Source of the DNA: Ichthyophthirius multifiliis
Lineage: Eukaryota; Ciliophora; Oligohymenophorea; Hymenostomatida
Direction of reading: 5' to 3'
DNA: 64,000 bases
Assembly: GCF_000220395.1 (NCBI RefSeq)
Contig: NW_004086099.1
Coordinates: 1-64,000, forward strand
In this document: positions 28,232 through 40,805 of the stretch, in pieces
How positions within the stretch are numbered: the first letter of the stretch is position 1
Layout: each line of letters begins with the position of its first letter
Notes under the pieces: model-generated
Database searches by the model: none
What the model was told of the DNA's origin: nothing
The model's input: only the letters and a program-made list of their open reading frames with translations
Program-made: the position numbers and the translations under genes

Positions 28232-29507
28232 TAAATATTTATAATTGAAAATGCAATTAATATAATAATTAAAAAATTAATATTAATAGTATTTTTAATA
28301 TTTTATGTTTTCGAATTTATATCTAAAATAAATTTAAAATATTAAAAAAAATGTTTAAAAAAATATTGAACTTTATATTATTTTTATATTAAAATAAATT
28401 ATTTAAAAATCATAATAACTTTTAGAATATTAAATTAAATAATTAAATTTTATTTTTCTAATTCTAATTATTATTATTATTATATTGATTTTTAATTTTT
28501 CGAAAAGAAATTTGTAATTATAAATTAAATATTTTTAAAAAAATATAAGAAATATTTAAACAAATTAATTATGTATTTAAATTTTATATAAAAAAAAATT
28601 ATTTATTTAGATTTTTTTTTATTTAAAATAAACTTCATAAAATATAGTAAATTTCAATTAAAATATTTAAAGAATCAAGTAAAATTAAAATAAGCAAAAA
28701 TTCCCATAGTTGATAATTAAATTTTTAAAATATGAATTATTTTATTTAAAATATATTAGTAAATATATTTTGATATAATAATAATAGCCTAAATAACTAT
28801 CAATAGATTATAATCTATAGAGTATAAAAATCCTCTTAAGAAATTAATATAATAATAATATATTACATAATTGACTCTGTTTATAAAAAGAATATTATAA
28901 AGTATAAATATGTAAAATTTAATTATAAACTTCATTGCTTATTTTATAAGAATAATTATAAATGATATATTTTATAAAATTAATAAAATATAAATTTAAA
29001 AAAATTTTAAGTAAATATTATATTACTACATATAAAAATATTTTCTATTATATATTTTTTCTTTTCTTTTTTTAAAAAATTAATTTTATTAATATATTAA
29101 AATATTGTATTTGTTTAGAATTGAATTTTAATGTTGGTTATAATCAAACTAAATTTATAGAATAAAACTTAAATAAAACAATATTATAATAATGAAGTTT
29201 TTTAATAAAATATGATAATTAGATTATAATATATATATTTATTATCGTAATAAGTATTTGAACAATATGTCTACAAAATTATCGAAAATTCGTCGAAAAA
29301 TTGAGAACATATAGGTCTAATTCAAGTAAAATCATGTCAATATGTGTAAAAATTTGAAAAAAATCAATTTAATTTATATATATTAATATAAATATTAAAA
29401 GTCTATATAAAAAAAAGTAAAACAAAATCAAAAAAATAATAAAATAATCATTCATAAATTTAATTAAAAACAAACAAATTAAAAATAAAAAAAAGAAAAA
29501 CATAAAA
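28232..29507. other. A+T-rich intergenic spacer
   Basis: About 1.3 kb between two codirectional plus-strand genes. It is A/T-rich throughout, with TGA triplets in all frames. Nothing recognisable. Confidence 0.6.
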
Positions 29508-30668
29508 ATGTCTTAAAAATATTAAATATTAATCAAACGAACATTAAGAAATTCGATTTTTGATTAAAAACCTCATGATAGTCCTCAATTAAGTATAAAA
29601 GACTATTCTACTCCTCCAAAATTACAAAGAACTATTGAGACATGTAAGAACTTGATCACTAAGACCAAGAAAATATAAAAACCTGTTAAAGACTAAAACT
29701 CTTATATATTCGACCCTTCTAAAGTTACAAAACCTTTAACAAAGTAATAAACTGCTTAAAAAGAGTTAAAAGAAGATATTGAAGAGCGTTAATCTGAGAA
29801 AAAGAAAGGGTAATAACTTTAAATAGAAAGGAGTTTTGGGATAGTAAAGGATTCTGAAAAGTTCTAAAATATAAGAAATATATCAAAAAGAAGCAACTAA
29901 GAGAGCTAGAAATCAAATGAAAACAGCAATAATGAAAGTAAGCTTATCGAAAAGAAAACTGAGTTTGAAAAGGATGATCGAAAAAATGAAGAAATGCTTA
30001 TTGAAGAAAAGGAAAAAAGCGAACTTTTTTAAAGGAAGAAAAGTGCTCGAATAGAGAAGAGAATGAAGAGAAATGAAGAAAATTCAAAAAATACATAAAA
30101 CATAGAAAATAGTGAAAGTTCAACACATCAAATAGGAAGTCCTGAGAAGAAAATTGAAATAGAAAAAAAACATTTAGAAGAAGACAACTATCATAAACTC
30201 ATATATACATCTCCAACCAATTAATAAAACTAGAGATCATAGTTTGAAATAAATAATAATAATAATGAGTTGTCACTTTAATAAGAAAGTGTTCCTCATT
30301 TATATATACGAAATTAAAATTTTGCTACCAAAGTAGGATCTTAATACTAAGCCAATATTCCTGAATTAGGGAGTTATAATCATGACATTTCATAATTAAT
30401 GCTTAAATAAAAGATTTGGTAAGCTAATTGGGTAAAGGGAAGGAATTAATTAGTTTAAAAATCAACATAATTACTTAAATAATGGTATGGACATAGAAGA
30501 AACCAATAAGAGAGTATTTAATAGCTTGTTTTATGCAAATTTGATTTGAAGATTTACGAAAAAGTTTTAGAAGAAAATAAAGAAATGATGTATAAGTATT
30601 ATGAATATAAAGATTAAAAATTAGTAAAGAAAAAAATTAAAAAGAAATCACTTTTTTCAAATAAATGA
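29508..30668 (+). CDS. Highly charged, mostly disordered protein, 386 aa
   Basis: Single exon, ATG 29508 to TGA 30666-30668, with noticeably higher G+C than its surroundings. The N-terminal quarter is basic with S/T-P sites (HDSPQLSIKDYSTPPKLQRT, then DPSKVTKPLTKQQ). The middle is a charged E/K/R helix (KSELFQRKKSARIEKRMKRN) and a serine/acidic linker. The C-terminus is more ordered (QLMLKQKIWQANWVKGRNQL, then LLKQWYGHRRNQQ and LCKFDLKIYEKVLEENKEMM), ending in a lysine-rich tail. There is no known domain. The C-terminal helical region with conserved-looking tryptophans is the likeliest functional part. Confidence 0.75.
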
Positions 30669-30996
30669 TTTTTTTTTTTATTAATATTATTTTTTTCTCT
30701 TTCTTTTATTATTTTTAAATTAATGAAAATAAATAATATATTGTAATTTTCTTAATAAAATTTCGTATTACCTCTTTCTTCCTTTTTTTGTATTTATATT
30801 TTTTTTAAAAAAATATATAAATGCAATTAAGCGAAGATTAAGAAATATATATTAAATGTTTTTTATAGTGTTTTATATAAATAACTTAATTTAATACTTT
30901 TATAATGCATAAAAAATTATATATTTAAAGTAAATATTTTATAAAATAAAGTATAAATATTAATTATATATGTAAAAATTTATATTTATTTTCCTT
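30669..30996. other. Convergent 3' spacer
   Basis: About 330 bases between the 3' ends of convergent genes. T-rich then A-rich low complexity; nothing else is seen. Confidence 0.5.
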
Positions 30997-32107
30997 TCAA
31001 AATTAATAATATAAATATGGTCCTATTTTTCCTTCAAATTTATCAATTATTTATTTTATTAATACTTAAGGAACATCGATTTCTTATTATTTAATTTAAA
31101 ATCCAGTATTACTAGTTTTTTGACATTAAAATTTAACTTTAAGCTTCAAATACTCTTCTTTTTATTATATGACCTTTTCGTATTCTTTAAATGATTCAGG
31201 TAAATATTTTATGTATTATTATTCTATTTCTTTTAAATTATTCCCATTATCATCTTTAAATGTATGAAAATAAATAAATTCAATATTATATTTATTTAAT
31301 AAAACCTTAAGTTTCTATATATAATAAAGTCTCTCCAAAAACGAAAGCCAATTAGTTTTTATCAGGAGAGTTGAGCTTGAATTTTTTTATGTTTTTATTA
31401 ATTTAGGATTTTTTTTATTCAGAAGAACTTTTGTGTCTTAATAAAGGACTCTTTTTTAAAAAATATAAATAAATTCTATATTAAATTCATTTATATTTAC
31501 AAAATTGATATTTTCTTATTAATCTTTTTCTTTAATATTTTATTAAATAAAAATTGATACACTTTAAGTTATATCTTCATTTATACTTCCTTTGTTTTAG
31601 ATATTATTTTAAAATTTAAATTTGTTATCATTTAATTAGTTAAATATTATGTTAGATTATGATTTATAGATAAAATCATTTTATTAACTTTATTTCTTTT
31701 ATAAATTTTCTTAAATTATTTATTATTCGATTATTGCAAAAGTATTTTAAGGGTTAAAATCTAAGTTTAAAAATTCTTATTAATCTTTATTTTATTAAGG
31801 TTCGATGTGTGAATCATTATTTTTAATTTTTAATTTGTTTTCCTATATTTCTATTTCAGAATTATTTTTAGAAACTTATCTTTTGATAGATATATTCTTT
31901 TTTTCTTTAATTTTTTATTTTAGTATTTAAAATTAATTTTATTTTATGATTTTTTTCTCTTAATCTTAAATATATACAAGTGATTTTCTTAAAACACTAA
32001 TATTTTATTAGTATTAATTTTATATTTCTGTATTCTAGGAATTAAATAATATAAACATATATTAAAATATTTTACACAATTAATATTTTGATTCTAATTA
32101 CAATCAT
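30997..32107 (-). CDS. Unknown protein, about 313 aa, four exons
   Basis: Best model: 32107-32102, 32034-31501, 31450-31306 and 31253-30997, with introns of 67, 50 and 52 nt. The summed length is a multiple of three and the stop is TGA 30999-30997. The first two thirds are Q/N/K-rich and probably disordered. The C-terminal part is ordered (LPESFKEYEKVIQQKEEYLK, then EIDVPQVLIKQIIDKFEGKI and GPYLYYQF). The last intron has an unusual GTTTTA donor. A rival reading across it (FLERLYYIQKLK, then YNIEFIYFHTFKDD) also looks like protein, so either the splice is different or one extra A near 31363 has shifted the frame. No family recognised. An alternative start is ATG 32058. Confidence 0.55.
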
Positions 32108-32447
32108 TTTAGTCTTACATAAAAAACTAGTTTTTAAACGATTTATTTTCTTAGAATATATATTATATTCTATAAATTAGTAGATGATGGAAAATTTGTC
32201 TTATATTAAAAGACCAATGCATGAAAAACTTAAAGAAAATATTACCTAAAATATATTAGCAAATTTAATATTACATTTAGTCTTAAATATTTTTTTTTTT
32301 TTCTATATTGTAAAATAAAAATATACAAAAATTATTTTACATGAGAAAAAAGGAAAAAAATTATATAAAATTTGAAGAGATTTGATAATACACATAACAT
32401 GATCACCCTAAAGTATTAAATTAATTCCTTTTATAAAAAACTAAATA
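32108..32447. other. Short A+T-rich spacer
   Basis: About 340 bases between two minus-strand genes, expected to hold the promoter of the downstream one. No visible signal. Confidence 0.4.
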
Positions 32448-35202
32448 TCAAAATTATTAGGAACAAACTTTTTCTTGAACTTTAAAAACTGAAAAAAATT
32501 ATTAATTATTTCTAAAACCTAAATTATTTATTAACTATTATAAACACTTTTTTTTATAAGTATAAATAAAATAGATAATAAATTCAAATTTACTTTGTTT
32601 TTAAAAATAAAATTTTAATGTAAGAATTTAGTAAATATTAATTATATAGTAAATTATTTGCTGCATTTAAAATACATTCAGAACAATTTTAAACTTTTAA
32701 TTTTTGAAGTTATTCCAAAAATATATTAATTAAATTATTATAACCAGGAATTAATTCCCAAGTAAAGCTTTCTTTATCACTAATATTCTTTATTATTGTT
32801 TATTTTTTTAAAAAATATATATATTTACATCATAAACATAATTAGATAAACAAGATAAAAACTTGTAAAAAAAATTTTTATTAATAAGGTTTTCCAATTT
32901 TTAAATTTTAATTAATTCATTTAATTTATTTGATTTTTTAATAAAAAAATCATCACTTTAAATAAACTTAAAAAACTTTACTTCCCAATCAAAATGTTTT
33001 ATGTATATTTTCTTATTTCTTTTATTATAATTAATATAGTTATTTTAATTTAAAAATTCAAAAATATATTCTTTTATTTAGAAATCTTCATTTTATATAT
33101 TTGTGTTTTTAAAATCTTAAAAATAATTCAATAATTAAGTTCTAAAAGTAGGTATAATAAAATATATAATAGACGAAAATTCAATTAAAAAAATTTATTC
33201 ATTTTAATTGAATATTTTTTCGTTTATTCTATTCATGATTTTTTTTATTAATCTGTATATAATAATATAAAATTTAAGCCCGAGATTAATTTTATTTTTT
33301 AAATTATTTGTTTCGATTTTATTTTAAGGATTAAATAAAAAACTTTAAGCATTTTACTAGAAACTAATGATTTTTAAATATTTTTTAAAATATATATTTA
33401 TTTACTATTTAATAAATATTTTTTTAAATCCTAAATACTTTAGACTTAGTTATGGTTTTTTCAAAATTACCAACATACACTTATAATATTTATCTCGAAA
33501 ACTATCATCTGCTTCATCAAAATATTTTAATAAATCATTATAAATTTCAATAAGGACTAATTATTATTTAAAAAGTTCATTTTAGTTCTAATATAATATT
33601 GTATTTAATAAATAATTTTTTCCTGTAAGTTATTCCATTAACAAATTAAAGTTGTTTTCTAATTCTTCTTTTTATTTAAGTCTTTAATATCCTTTTATTT
33701 ATTTATTTTATTATTCTTAAACTTTACAGACACTAATAATCAATTATTTCTTTATTTATAATAAATTTCTAAGCTTTTTTATTTTTTTAATTAAAACAAA
33801 TAGTAAAGTATTTTTTTTTATTGTTTATTACATTTTAGTTATATTTTTCTTCTTAAATAACGTTAGCTAAATATTTATAATTTTTACTTATTTTATATTT
33901 TTTAATTTATTTAAAACATTATAACTAAGTGAAAATAATGCAAGCTTCTAATTCTCCTACTATCCAACCATTATTTCTAAGCTTTTCTTTTGCACATATA
34001 TATCTTTCTTCTATTTAAAAACCATCAATTAACTTCTTTTTAAATAATATTAAAGAAAATACAAAAAGAATAAAATACAATTATTGGTTCAACTTATATT
34101 ATTCTAAAATAAGGTAAGTTACTCTCTGCAATTATAGCTTCTTATACAAATTGTACACTATCAACACTTCCTTAAAGATTTTCTTGTGTATTCTCTTGTA
34201 GATTTTGAGCTAAACCTATTTAATAAAGATTTTATGTTACCCATAGATTAAATTTTAAGCAACTATTTTCAATATTAGTTGATTATAACTGTATATTCAT
34301 ACTCAAAAGGTCTTTAAATATTATTTACTTTTTAGAAGGTAATATTATGTTATTTTCTGAAGAGTAATTACTAGACAAACTAGTGATTGAAGATTATTGT
34401 ATGCTTTTTATTTATTATTCTATTATTTTTAATTCATGATATTGTTATTATTTTATTTTGTTTAGAAAGTTTAAATTGTTTTATTTTGTTTAGAATCTAT
34501 AGATTTTTTACTTTATTTAAAATAAAATAAATTAATCGCAAGTAAATAATTATTACTTAACGTTTATGATAATTAATTTTATTTTAATTTTCATTCTAAT
34601 TATCGTTTTAAGCATTCTTTATTATAGATAATATTATATGTATAAAACTTTAGATTTTTTTTACTTGAAATTCATTTATTTATTTAGGATCAAAATCTTC
34701 ATTAATCTAATTATTTTTGTTTAAACTTTATCGATTAAAGGTTTTTTAATTATTTTAAAATTAATAAATCTAATAAGGCTTGCTTAAATCAGATTTATAG
34801 ATATTATTTTAAGTCTTGTTTTTTTTATGAAAAAAAAAAAAAAATATTTAATTTATTAATTTATTTAAATAAAAATAAATAACCACAAAATTATAGTTAT
34901 ATTTAAAAGTGTTTTCAATTAAAGTTTCATTTAAAATAAATTTAACTTATTTTATTTAAATATTAAGTTTTTATAATTAAATAATTTTAAAATCAAAGCT
35001 AATATTAGCATTTAGTTTTTAATTCTAAATTAAAAAATAATTATAATATATAATTTTAAATATTATTGACCTTGTATAGATTTACAGGATAATAATTACG
35101 ATAAGGACTTTTGGCCAAATAAAGCATATTGAGTACTAATTTATTATAGATTTTTTAGTTTTATAAATTCTTTATTTGCACTTTAATGTTAGTTTAACTC
35201 AT
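32448..35202 (-). CDS. Large intron-bearing gene (or two genes), unrecognised
   Basis: Long code-6 open stretches on the minus strand form what looks like one protein of about 800 aa. An upstream block has ATG near 35202 (KLVLNMLYLAKSPYRNYYPV). A long block follows at 34840-34100 (SSITSLSSNYSSENN; LKFNLWVTQNLYQIGLAQN), then ERYICAKEKLRNNGWIVGEL. A helical block covers 33660-32830 (LLMEQLTGKNYLLNTILYQN; LVLIEIYNDLLKYFDEADD). The C-terminal exons are FTWELIPGYNNLINIFLEQL and CSECILNAANNLLYNQYLL, to TGA 32450-32448. Clear introns are 32535-32593 and 32788-32827; others, especially near 33700, I could not place. It is helix-rich and not obviously membrane-spanning. I recognise no family; the exon model is incomplete. 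Confidence 0.45.
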
Positions 35203-36016
35203 TTCCTACTCATTAGAAAAGAATACACTTTAAAATTAATCTTACCACTTAAAAATAAAATATATCTAATATTGAGATAATAATTATAAAATTATATAAT
35301 AAATATTAATTAAAATATTATATATATATATATATATATATTTGATTTGTTATTTAATTTATTTAATATATACCTTAATATATAATATTATTATAGTTAT
35401 TTAACTTTAAAAATTTTTCCTTTTAAAGGTTTTGTTTAAAAAATTAAATTAAGCTTTTAAATACTAAATTCTACATATATTTATTATTCTTTAATCTCCT
35501 GTTTTTTTAAAAAAAATTAATTTTATTAGATAATATTTTCTTTAAAGTATATTTAAGAAAGAAAATTTTATTTGAAATAACATAATATTGTTACTTCATA
35601 AAATGAGTTTTTTAATTTAATTTTATTTACTATTATTATAAAGTTTTATTTTTATAATAAATATCTTTTTTTATTTTATTCTTGTTGAAATTTATTTGCT
35701 TTCTTTTATTCTTATTTATATTTTCCACATATACTTCCCATTTTTCGAATTATAAATATAAAAATATTATATAAAATACATAAAAAGAAAAACTAATAAA
35801 ATTTATGCTTTATTTTATAATCTAATTTATTAAAAAAAAAAAAAGTTTTATAATAATTATTTTATTAACTAAATAAATAATTACAAATTATATTTAAAAA
35901 AAAAATATTGTATAATATTATTATATAAATAATATTAATTCATTATAGTGTTTCAATATTTTTATAAAAAGTTAATAATATCATTTTTTAATATAAAATT
36001 TAATAATTTTAATAAT
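35203..36016. other. A+T-rich spacer
   Basis: About 0.8 kb, with a (TA)n tract near 35319-35342. It lies upstream of the 32.4-35.2 kb gene and downstream of the MICU1-like gene. Nothing coding is seen. Confidence 0.5.
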
Positions 36017-37518
36017 TCATTCTAAAATAATATCCCATATCCTTTCTAATTTATTTGCCCACATAAGAGCTTATTGTTTTAAATCTTACATTATGGAATC
36101 AAAAGATTAGTTATTACCGACTCCATAAAAGTTTCTTGTTCCAACCAAATTTCGTAATTCATTTATTTCAATCATATTGTTTTCTAAAAATAATAATAAA
36201 ATAATTATTGAAAGATAAAAATAAAAAAAAATACAATTAACATCTAATACATTAATAAAAATTTCAATTTAATCTTTGTTGTATTTTAAATTATATTTTG
36301 CTTAAAATTCACTCAAAAACTTGTGTAATTTTTTAGGTGTTATATATCCTTTTTCTTCAATAATTATTTATAATTATTGCATATTTTAATCAAGGAATTT
36401 TTAAAATAAATAATATTATTCGAAATTTACTTTTCCTTTAAATTTTGTATTTTACAATTGCTTAAAATGTTATTTAACTGATTTTGGTTTTAAATATGAT
36501 AAAAGACTTTTTGCAAAATCTTCGCCTGAAATATATCCATGACTGTCTTATTAAAATTAGTCAAACTTTTTTATTTTTATTTAACAAAAAAATAAAATAT
36601 CAAAACCTCAAATCTATGCATATCTTTAACAATATTTTCTCTTATTTAAATCAAATCTTAAACATACATTTTTTCTTGTGGTTTATTTTAAAGTAAATTC
36701 TTGACCAATTATTTTATTATAACTTCTAGGTTTTTCTAATGAGCTTAAACCTTTCTTGCGTCTGGTAAGTTTGTTTAGGTAAATTTTGTTTAAGCAATTT
36801 GCTTTAAATGTAAAAAGACTATTTCATTATATTATTATTATTTTTTTTTTTTTTTTTTTTACAATTTTCTAAGGCTTACTGATTTATTGTCTAAATTTTT
36901 TAATCACTAAAATATTTTTCACAATTTTATTTGTTTGCTTTTGAGATATATATATTTATATTGCTTTAAATATATTTTTTTTACTCTATAAAAACCATAT
37001 TATTAGTAAATATTCGTAAATGCTTATTTTTCCATCTTTGTCAATATCGGTAAATTCAACTAACGCACGGCTTACGAATTTTTCTTTTTCCTCTTCCTAT
37101 GAAAAATAAAATAATTAAAAATAAAAAAATAATACTGTTATAGTTTATTTAGTGGAATAAGAATACGGGCATATTGATTTAAATAAATCATAATGGCTCA
37201 TAAAAACATATTCACCTTCAATTATAGTAGCAAAAGTTTAAAATATTTTTTCTGGTTTGCTGTCTCTTCTTATCTAAAATTATAAAATTTTTAATAATTA
37301 GATACATATTATAAAAATACTTTATTTTCATATTCTCCTCTTATTAATTATTATTATGATGGCATCTATATATGTATATATATATATATATTTATATATG
37401 TTAATTTCTTTATTCAAATTACTTAAAAAGCATATATTTTTCTATTGTTCATTGTTATTGAGCATGATAAAATTACCATAGGGTAATATATTTTAGGAAG
37501 GATTTTAGAAAAATACAT
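36017..37518 (-). CDS. MICU1: MICU1-like mitochondrial calcium uptake regulator
   Basis: Eight exons (37518-37423, 37365-37321, 37273-37136, 37096-36985, 36937-36863, 36818-36607, 36565-36235, 36183-36017), introns 39-57 nt, 391 aa, all phases consistent. A hydrophobic/basic N-terminus (MYFSKILPKIYYPMVIL) could be a mitochondrial presequence. The MICU signature GEYENKIRRDSKPEKIFQTF matches EYEDRIRQYSTPEKIFRYFA of animal MICU1; FMSHYDLFKSICP, then MHRFEFDQ and ISGEDFAKSLLSYL follow in family order. A canonical EF-hand (DIDKDGKISIYE, about residue 109) sits in the first N-lobe position, and DVNQNNMIEINE (about 335) is the C-terminal one. The EF-hand that is canonical in animal MICU1 (DLNGDGEVDMEE) is replaced by SDQKIQTINQQA. 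It gates the mitochondrial calcium uniporter in the intermembrane space. Confidence 0.88.
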
Positions 37519-38217
37519 TTTTATATATTTAAAAGATTTTATTAGAAATTATTATATATAAGTTTTTTTATTTAAATATAATATAAAAAACATAGTAAAT
37601 AATATATATTTTTTTTTATAAAATATTATCTTAATTTTAATTTAAATATTCAAATCAAAACATATTATTAAACTATTGTTATTTATTAAACTCAGTTTTT
37701 TAAAATTATGTAAATTTATTAGTATATTTATAAAAAGTAAATTATAAAAAATATAGTTATTATTAGCTTTTCTATTTGATATAACTTACATTATTTATTA
37801 TAATTAATTTTTTTATTTTTAAATTATTGATAAAATAAATTACGAAAAAATCAAAAATTATATAAAATTCAGACTATAAATTATAAGAATCTGTTACTGG
37901 CAAATTTATTTAAAAATTTCAGAAAACAAACAAGTCATTTAAATATATTGCTAATGCAGAACAATATAAATACATAATCAAATAATGAAATAATATACAA
38001 AAAATATATATTAATTATGAAATTTTTAAAAAAATATTTAAAATAATCAATTGTTATATCAAAATTATTATATCGTTAAAATATATCTCTTTTAATATAA
38101 ATATCATCCGAATCGTCCAATTTCTTATTATCATAAAACAAAACCAATCCAAAAAAATTGTTTAATAAATTAATATTTTATTTAATAATTATAATTCAAA
38201 GAAATATTATAATATAG
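37519..38217. other. Divergent promoter spacer
   Basis: About 700 bases between the MICU1-like gene (-) and the pseudokinase (+). A/T-rich; no motif I can name. Confidence 0.5.
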
Positions 38218-39062
38218 ATGAATTATTTATTATAAATTTTGAAATCTATACATGATATGTGCTTATATTTATAATAAAATAATGAAATTCATCCTAATAT
38301 ACGCCCTTATACTATTATTTTAACTGAAAAATATAAATTGAAATTATTTAATTGTTCATTTTTTGAAAATTAATAGATTTTGAAAGAAAATAATGCACGA
38401 GAATTAATAATATATTAATTATATTATTCCCGATTTTTTTTTTATCGAATATAAAAAATAAAAAGTTAATATATTTTTGAATAATATTACTTACTACAAT
38501 TTTCAGACTAATTTATTTTACAAAATTACAATCAATTTTTGATAAATATTATTTTTATTACAATTCGGAATAGCAACTATTAATTATACTAAAAAATAGA
38601 AATAATATATGTGAACTGCTTTTTATTCTCTTAGTAGATAAGCTAGTAAGTTTATACACAGAAAGACCTGATTTAGATGAAATTATTTCGATTTCAAATT
38701 ATAAATAAATTTAATTTTAATCTATATAAATAAAAGATTAAATATTATAAAGGAAATAAAAAATATAAAGTATAGATAAAAATCATAAAGAATAAGAAAA
38801 ATAACATTTTCATTATTAAATGATTAGAAAAATTAACAATTACTAAATTAATTAAAGTTTAAATAATAATAATTCTATAATTATATCTATTTTATAAGAT
38901 AGAATAAATGTTAAAAAAAGATTTCTTAAAAAAAAAAATTAATAAATTTAAATTATTTTTTTAATATTTAATTAATATATTTTTTTAGTTTTAATTATTT
39001 AATATATCTTTAGAAATAACATTTTTAAAATATTTTAATAACCTTATATATATTATTTATGA
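38218..39062 (+). CDS. Probable pseudokinase, frame switch inside
   Basis: ATG 38218 opens a frame reading like the C-lobe of a protein kinase: NEIHPNIRPYTIILTEKYKL then KLFNCSFF stands where H-R-D-x-K-P-x-N-I-L-L and L-D/F-G are expected, so the catalytic HRD Asp and the DFG Asp are absent. Near the end, CELLFILLVDKLVSLYTERP then DLDEII matches the family's L-x-x-x-P-x-x-R-P-x-x-x-E-I-I C-lobe motif. However, the first block is in frame 1 (open 38218-38823) and the last in frame 0 (open to TGA 39060-39062), with no clean intron between them. No N-lobe is seen. It resembles PAN3/SCYL-type scaffolds, or it is a truncated, decaying kinase gene. Confidence 0.45.
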
Positions 39063-39169
39063 TAATTTTTTGAATAATGCATTTTTTTTTATTTATTGAT
39101 AAAAATAGAAATATATTGTTATACAAATAAGAAATAAAAAAAAAATATAATTTAAAAAATTTTAATTGA

Positions 39170-40685
39170 ATGTCTTCTTAATAAATTTAAGTATTTTATT
39201 AGTTTTAGGTAACTATAAAAAGTATTAAAAACTTTTCTAATTATATTATATAATAGAAAGATAAAGATTAATCTTATAATGTATTTACTATAAAAAAAGA
39301 ATAAGGAGGAGAAGTTATTTATTTATAAAATTAAAAAATATATATATATATATAAAAAATAGATATAACTAAAAAATGTAATAAATAATTTTCCTTTCAG
39401 TTTATTAGAATAAAATTATCACATTCGTTTTAAAATATAGTGTACAGAAGTAGAACCTAAAATGTAAAAAAAATATACAAAAAAATTAAAAAAATAATAA
39501 ATAATAGATATGCATGGATAGATCCTTAAAATTTAAATGCAAGAGCACCAATAATAAATGGTGTTATATATGTGAAAATATTAAAATTGGAAAAAGATAG
39601 ATAATCATTACTTTTTAATAAATAAAAACTCAATCTATTAGAAAATAACAACATAAATTAAAAATAACAACATAATATTACTTCTTAAGAATAATCCTAA
39701 AACATTTAAGATTAAGGAATAAAAAATGACCATAATTAAGTTTCGAACCATGGAATGAGTCATTCATTATCTTAACCAGATTTTATTCATAAGAATTTAA
39801 ATGAAAATTTATTAGGTGATGATTTTATAGAATCAAATAATAATTATTAATAATAATAAAATGAATAACAAGAACAATAAGAAGACGCAGATTTGTTTGA
39901 TTTTCCTGATCAAAAGCATGCCAATACTCCTTAAAAAGTTATTAACATTCCTTAAAAAAATGCAAATAATATTGGTGATTTATTGCATTCTCCTGAAAAA
40001 GCTTCAAGTGAGTTTGATAAAAGACTTTAATAAATTGGTATTCCTTATTTGAGTAACGGGGATATAGATGGCCCTAAACTTAAATAAATAAAAGAAAAAA
40101 TATAATAAGATTTAATTAATGAAAAAGTATTTTTTATTTTTTTACAGATAATAACAATTTATTATTTAAAGTAATAAGAAATTGAATTAGGTAGAAAAAA
40201 AGAAGAAAGCTATAAAGAATTTAGATAAAATGCAAGAAAGCAATATGAATTAAAAATAAAAGTAAATATAAATATATTTTTATCAAAAAAATAAAAATAA
40301 ATAAGGAATGGGCAGAATATAATGGAGTAAGAAGGGATATTAGGACTTTAATTTCTACTTTATAAAATATTCTTTGGGAAGGAGCTAATTGGTAACCGGT
40401 TTCCTTTTACGATTTATAAACTGATGCTTAATTAAAGGTTTTTAACTGGGCTTTTTTAATTTATTTTTTTATAAAAAAATAGAAAAATTTAAATGTCGTA
40501 AGAGCAAGGTTTCATCCGGATAAAAATAGAGATGACTAAGATAAAAGATTCATTTCTGAATAGATAACTGATGAAATAAATTAAGCTTGGAAAGATTATT
40601 AGGTAAAATTTAATTATTTTTTAAATTTCATTTTTATTAACTAAAAAAATAAAATAATAAAATATAGAGTTAAATAAATAAATGA
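39170..40685 (+). CDS. Auxilin-like J-domain protein
   Basis: Exons 39170-40126, 40172-40261, 40306-40437, 40483-40602 and 40668-40685 (introns 45, 44, 45 and 65 nt) give 438 aa. The last coding exon is only 18 nt including TGA. The C-terminal ~90 residues are an auxilin/GAK-type J domain: DIRTLISTLQNILWEGANWQ, then PVSFYDLQTDAQLKK, then the HPD loop (VVRARFHPDKNRD, about residue 405) and ITDEINQAWKDYQ. Before it is a charged helix. The middle is disordered and contains acidic DLFDF, FDFPD and GDLLH motifs that could bind clathrin or adaptors. The N-terminal ~150 residues have beta-rich C2/PTEN-like character. Auxilins recruit Hsc70 to strip clathrin from vesicles. Confidence 0.85.
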
Positions 40686-40805
40686 AATATCGGAATAACA
40701 AATATTATTTTATTTACAAATATAAGAAAATTTATTTTAAAAAAATAAAATAATATAAAAAAAAAGAATCTTAAAAAATATTTAAAATAAAATAACAAAA
40801 AAAAT

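Noticed and set aside
36720-36830. Frameshift in the MICU1-like gene
   Set aside because: A first reading seemed to change frame, but another frame runs cleanly through (DARKVQAHQKNLEVIIKQ) and fits the family, so no shift is needed.
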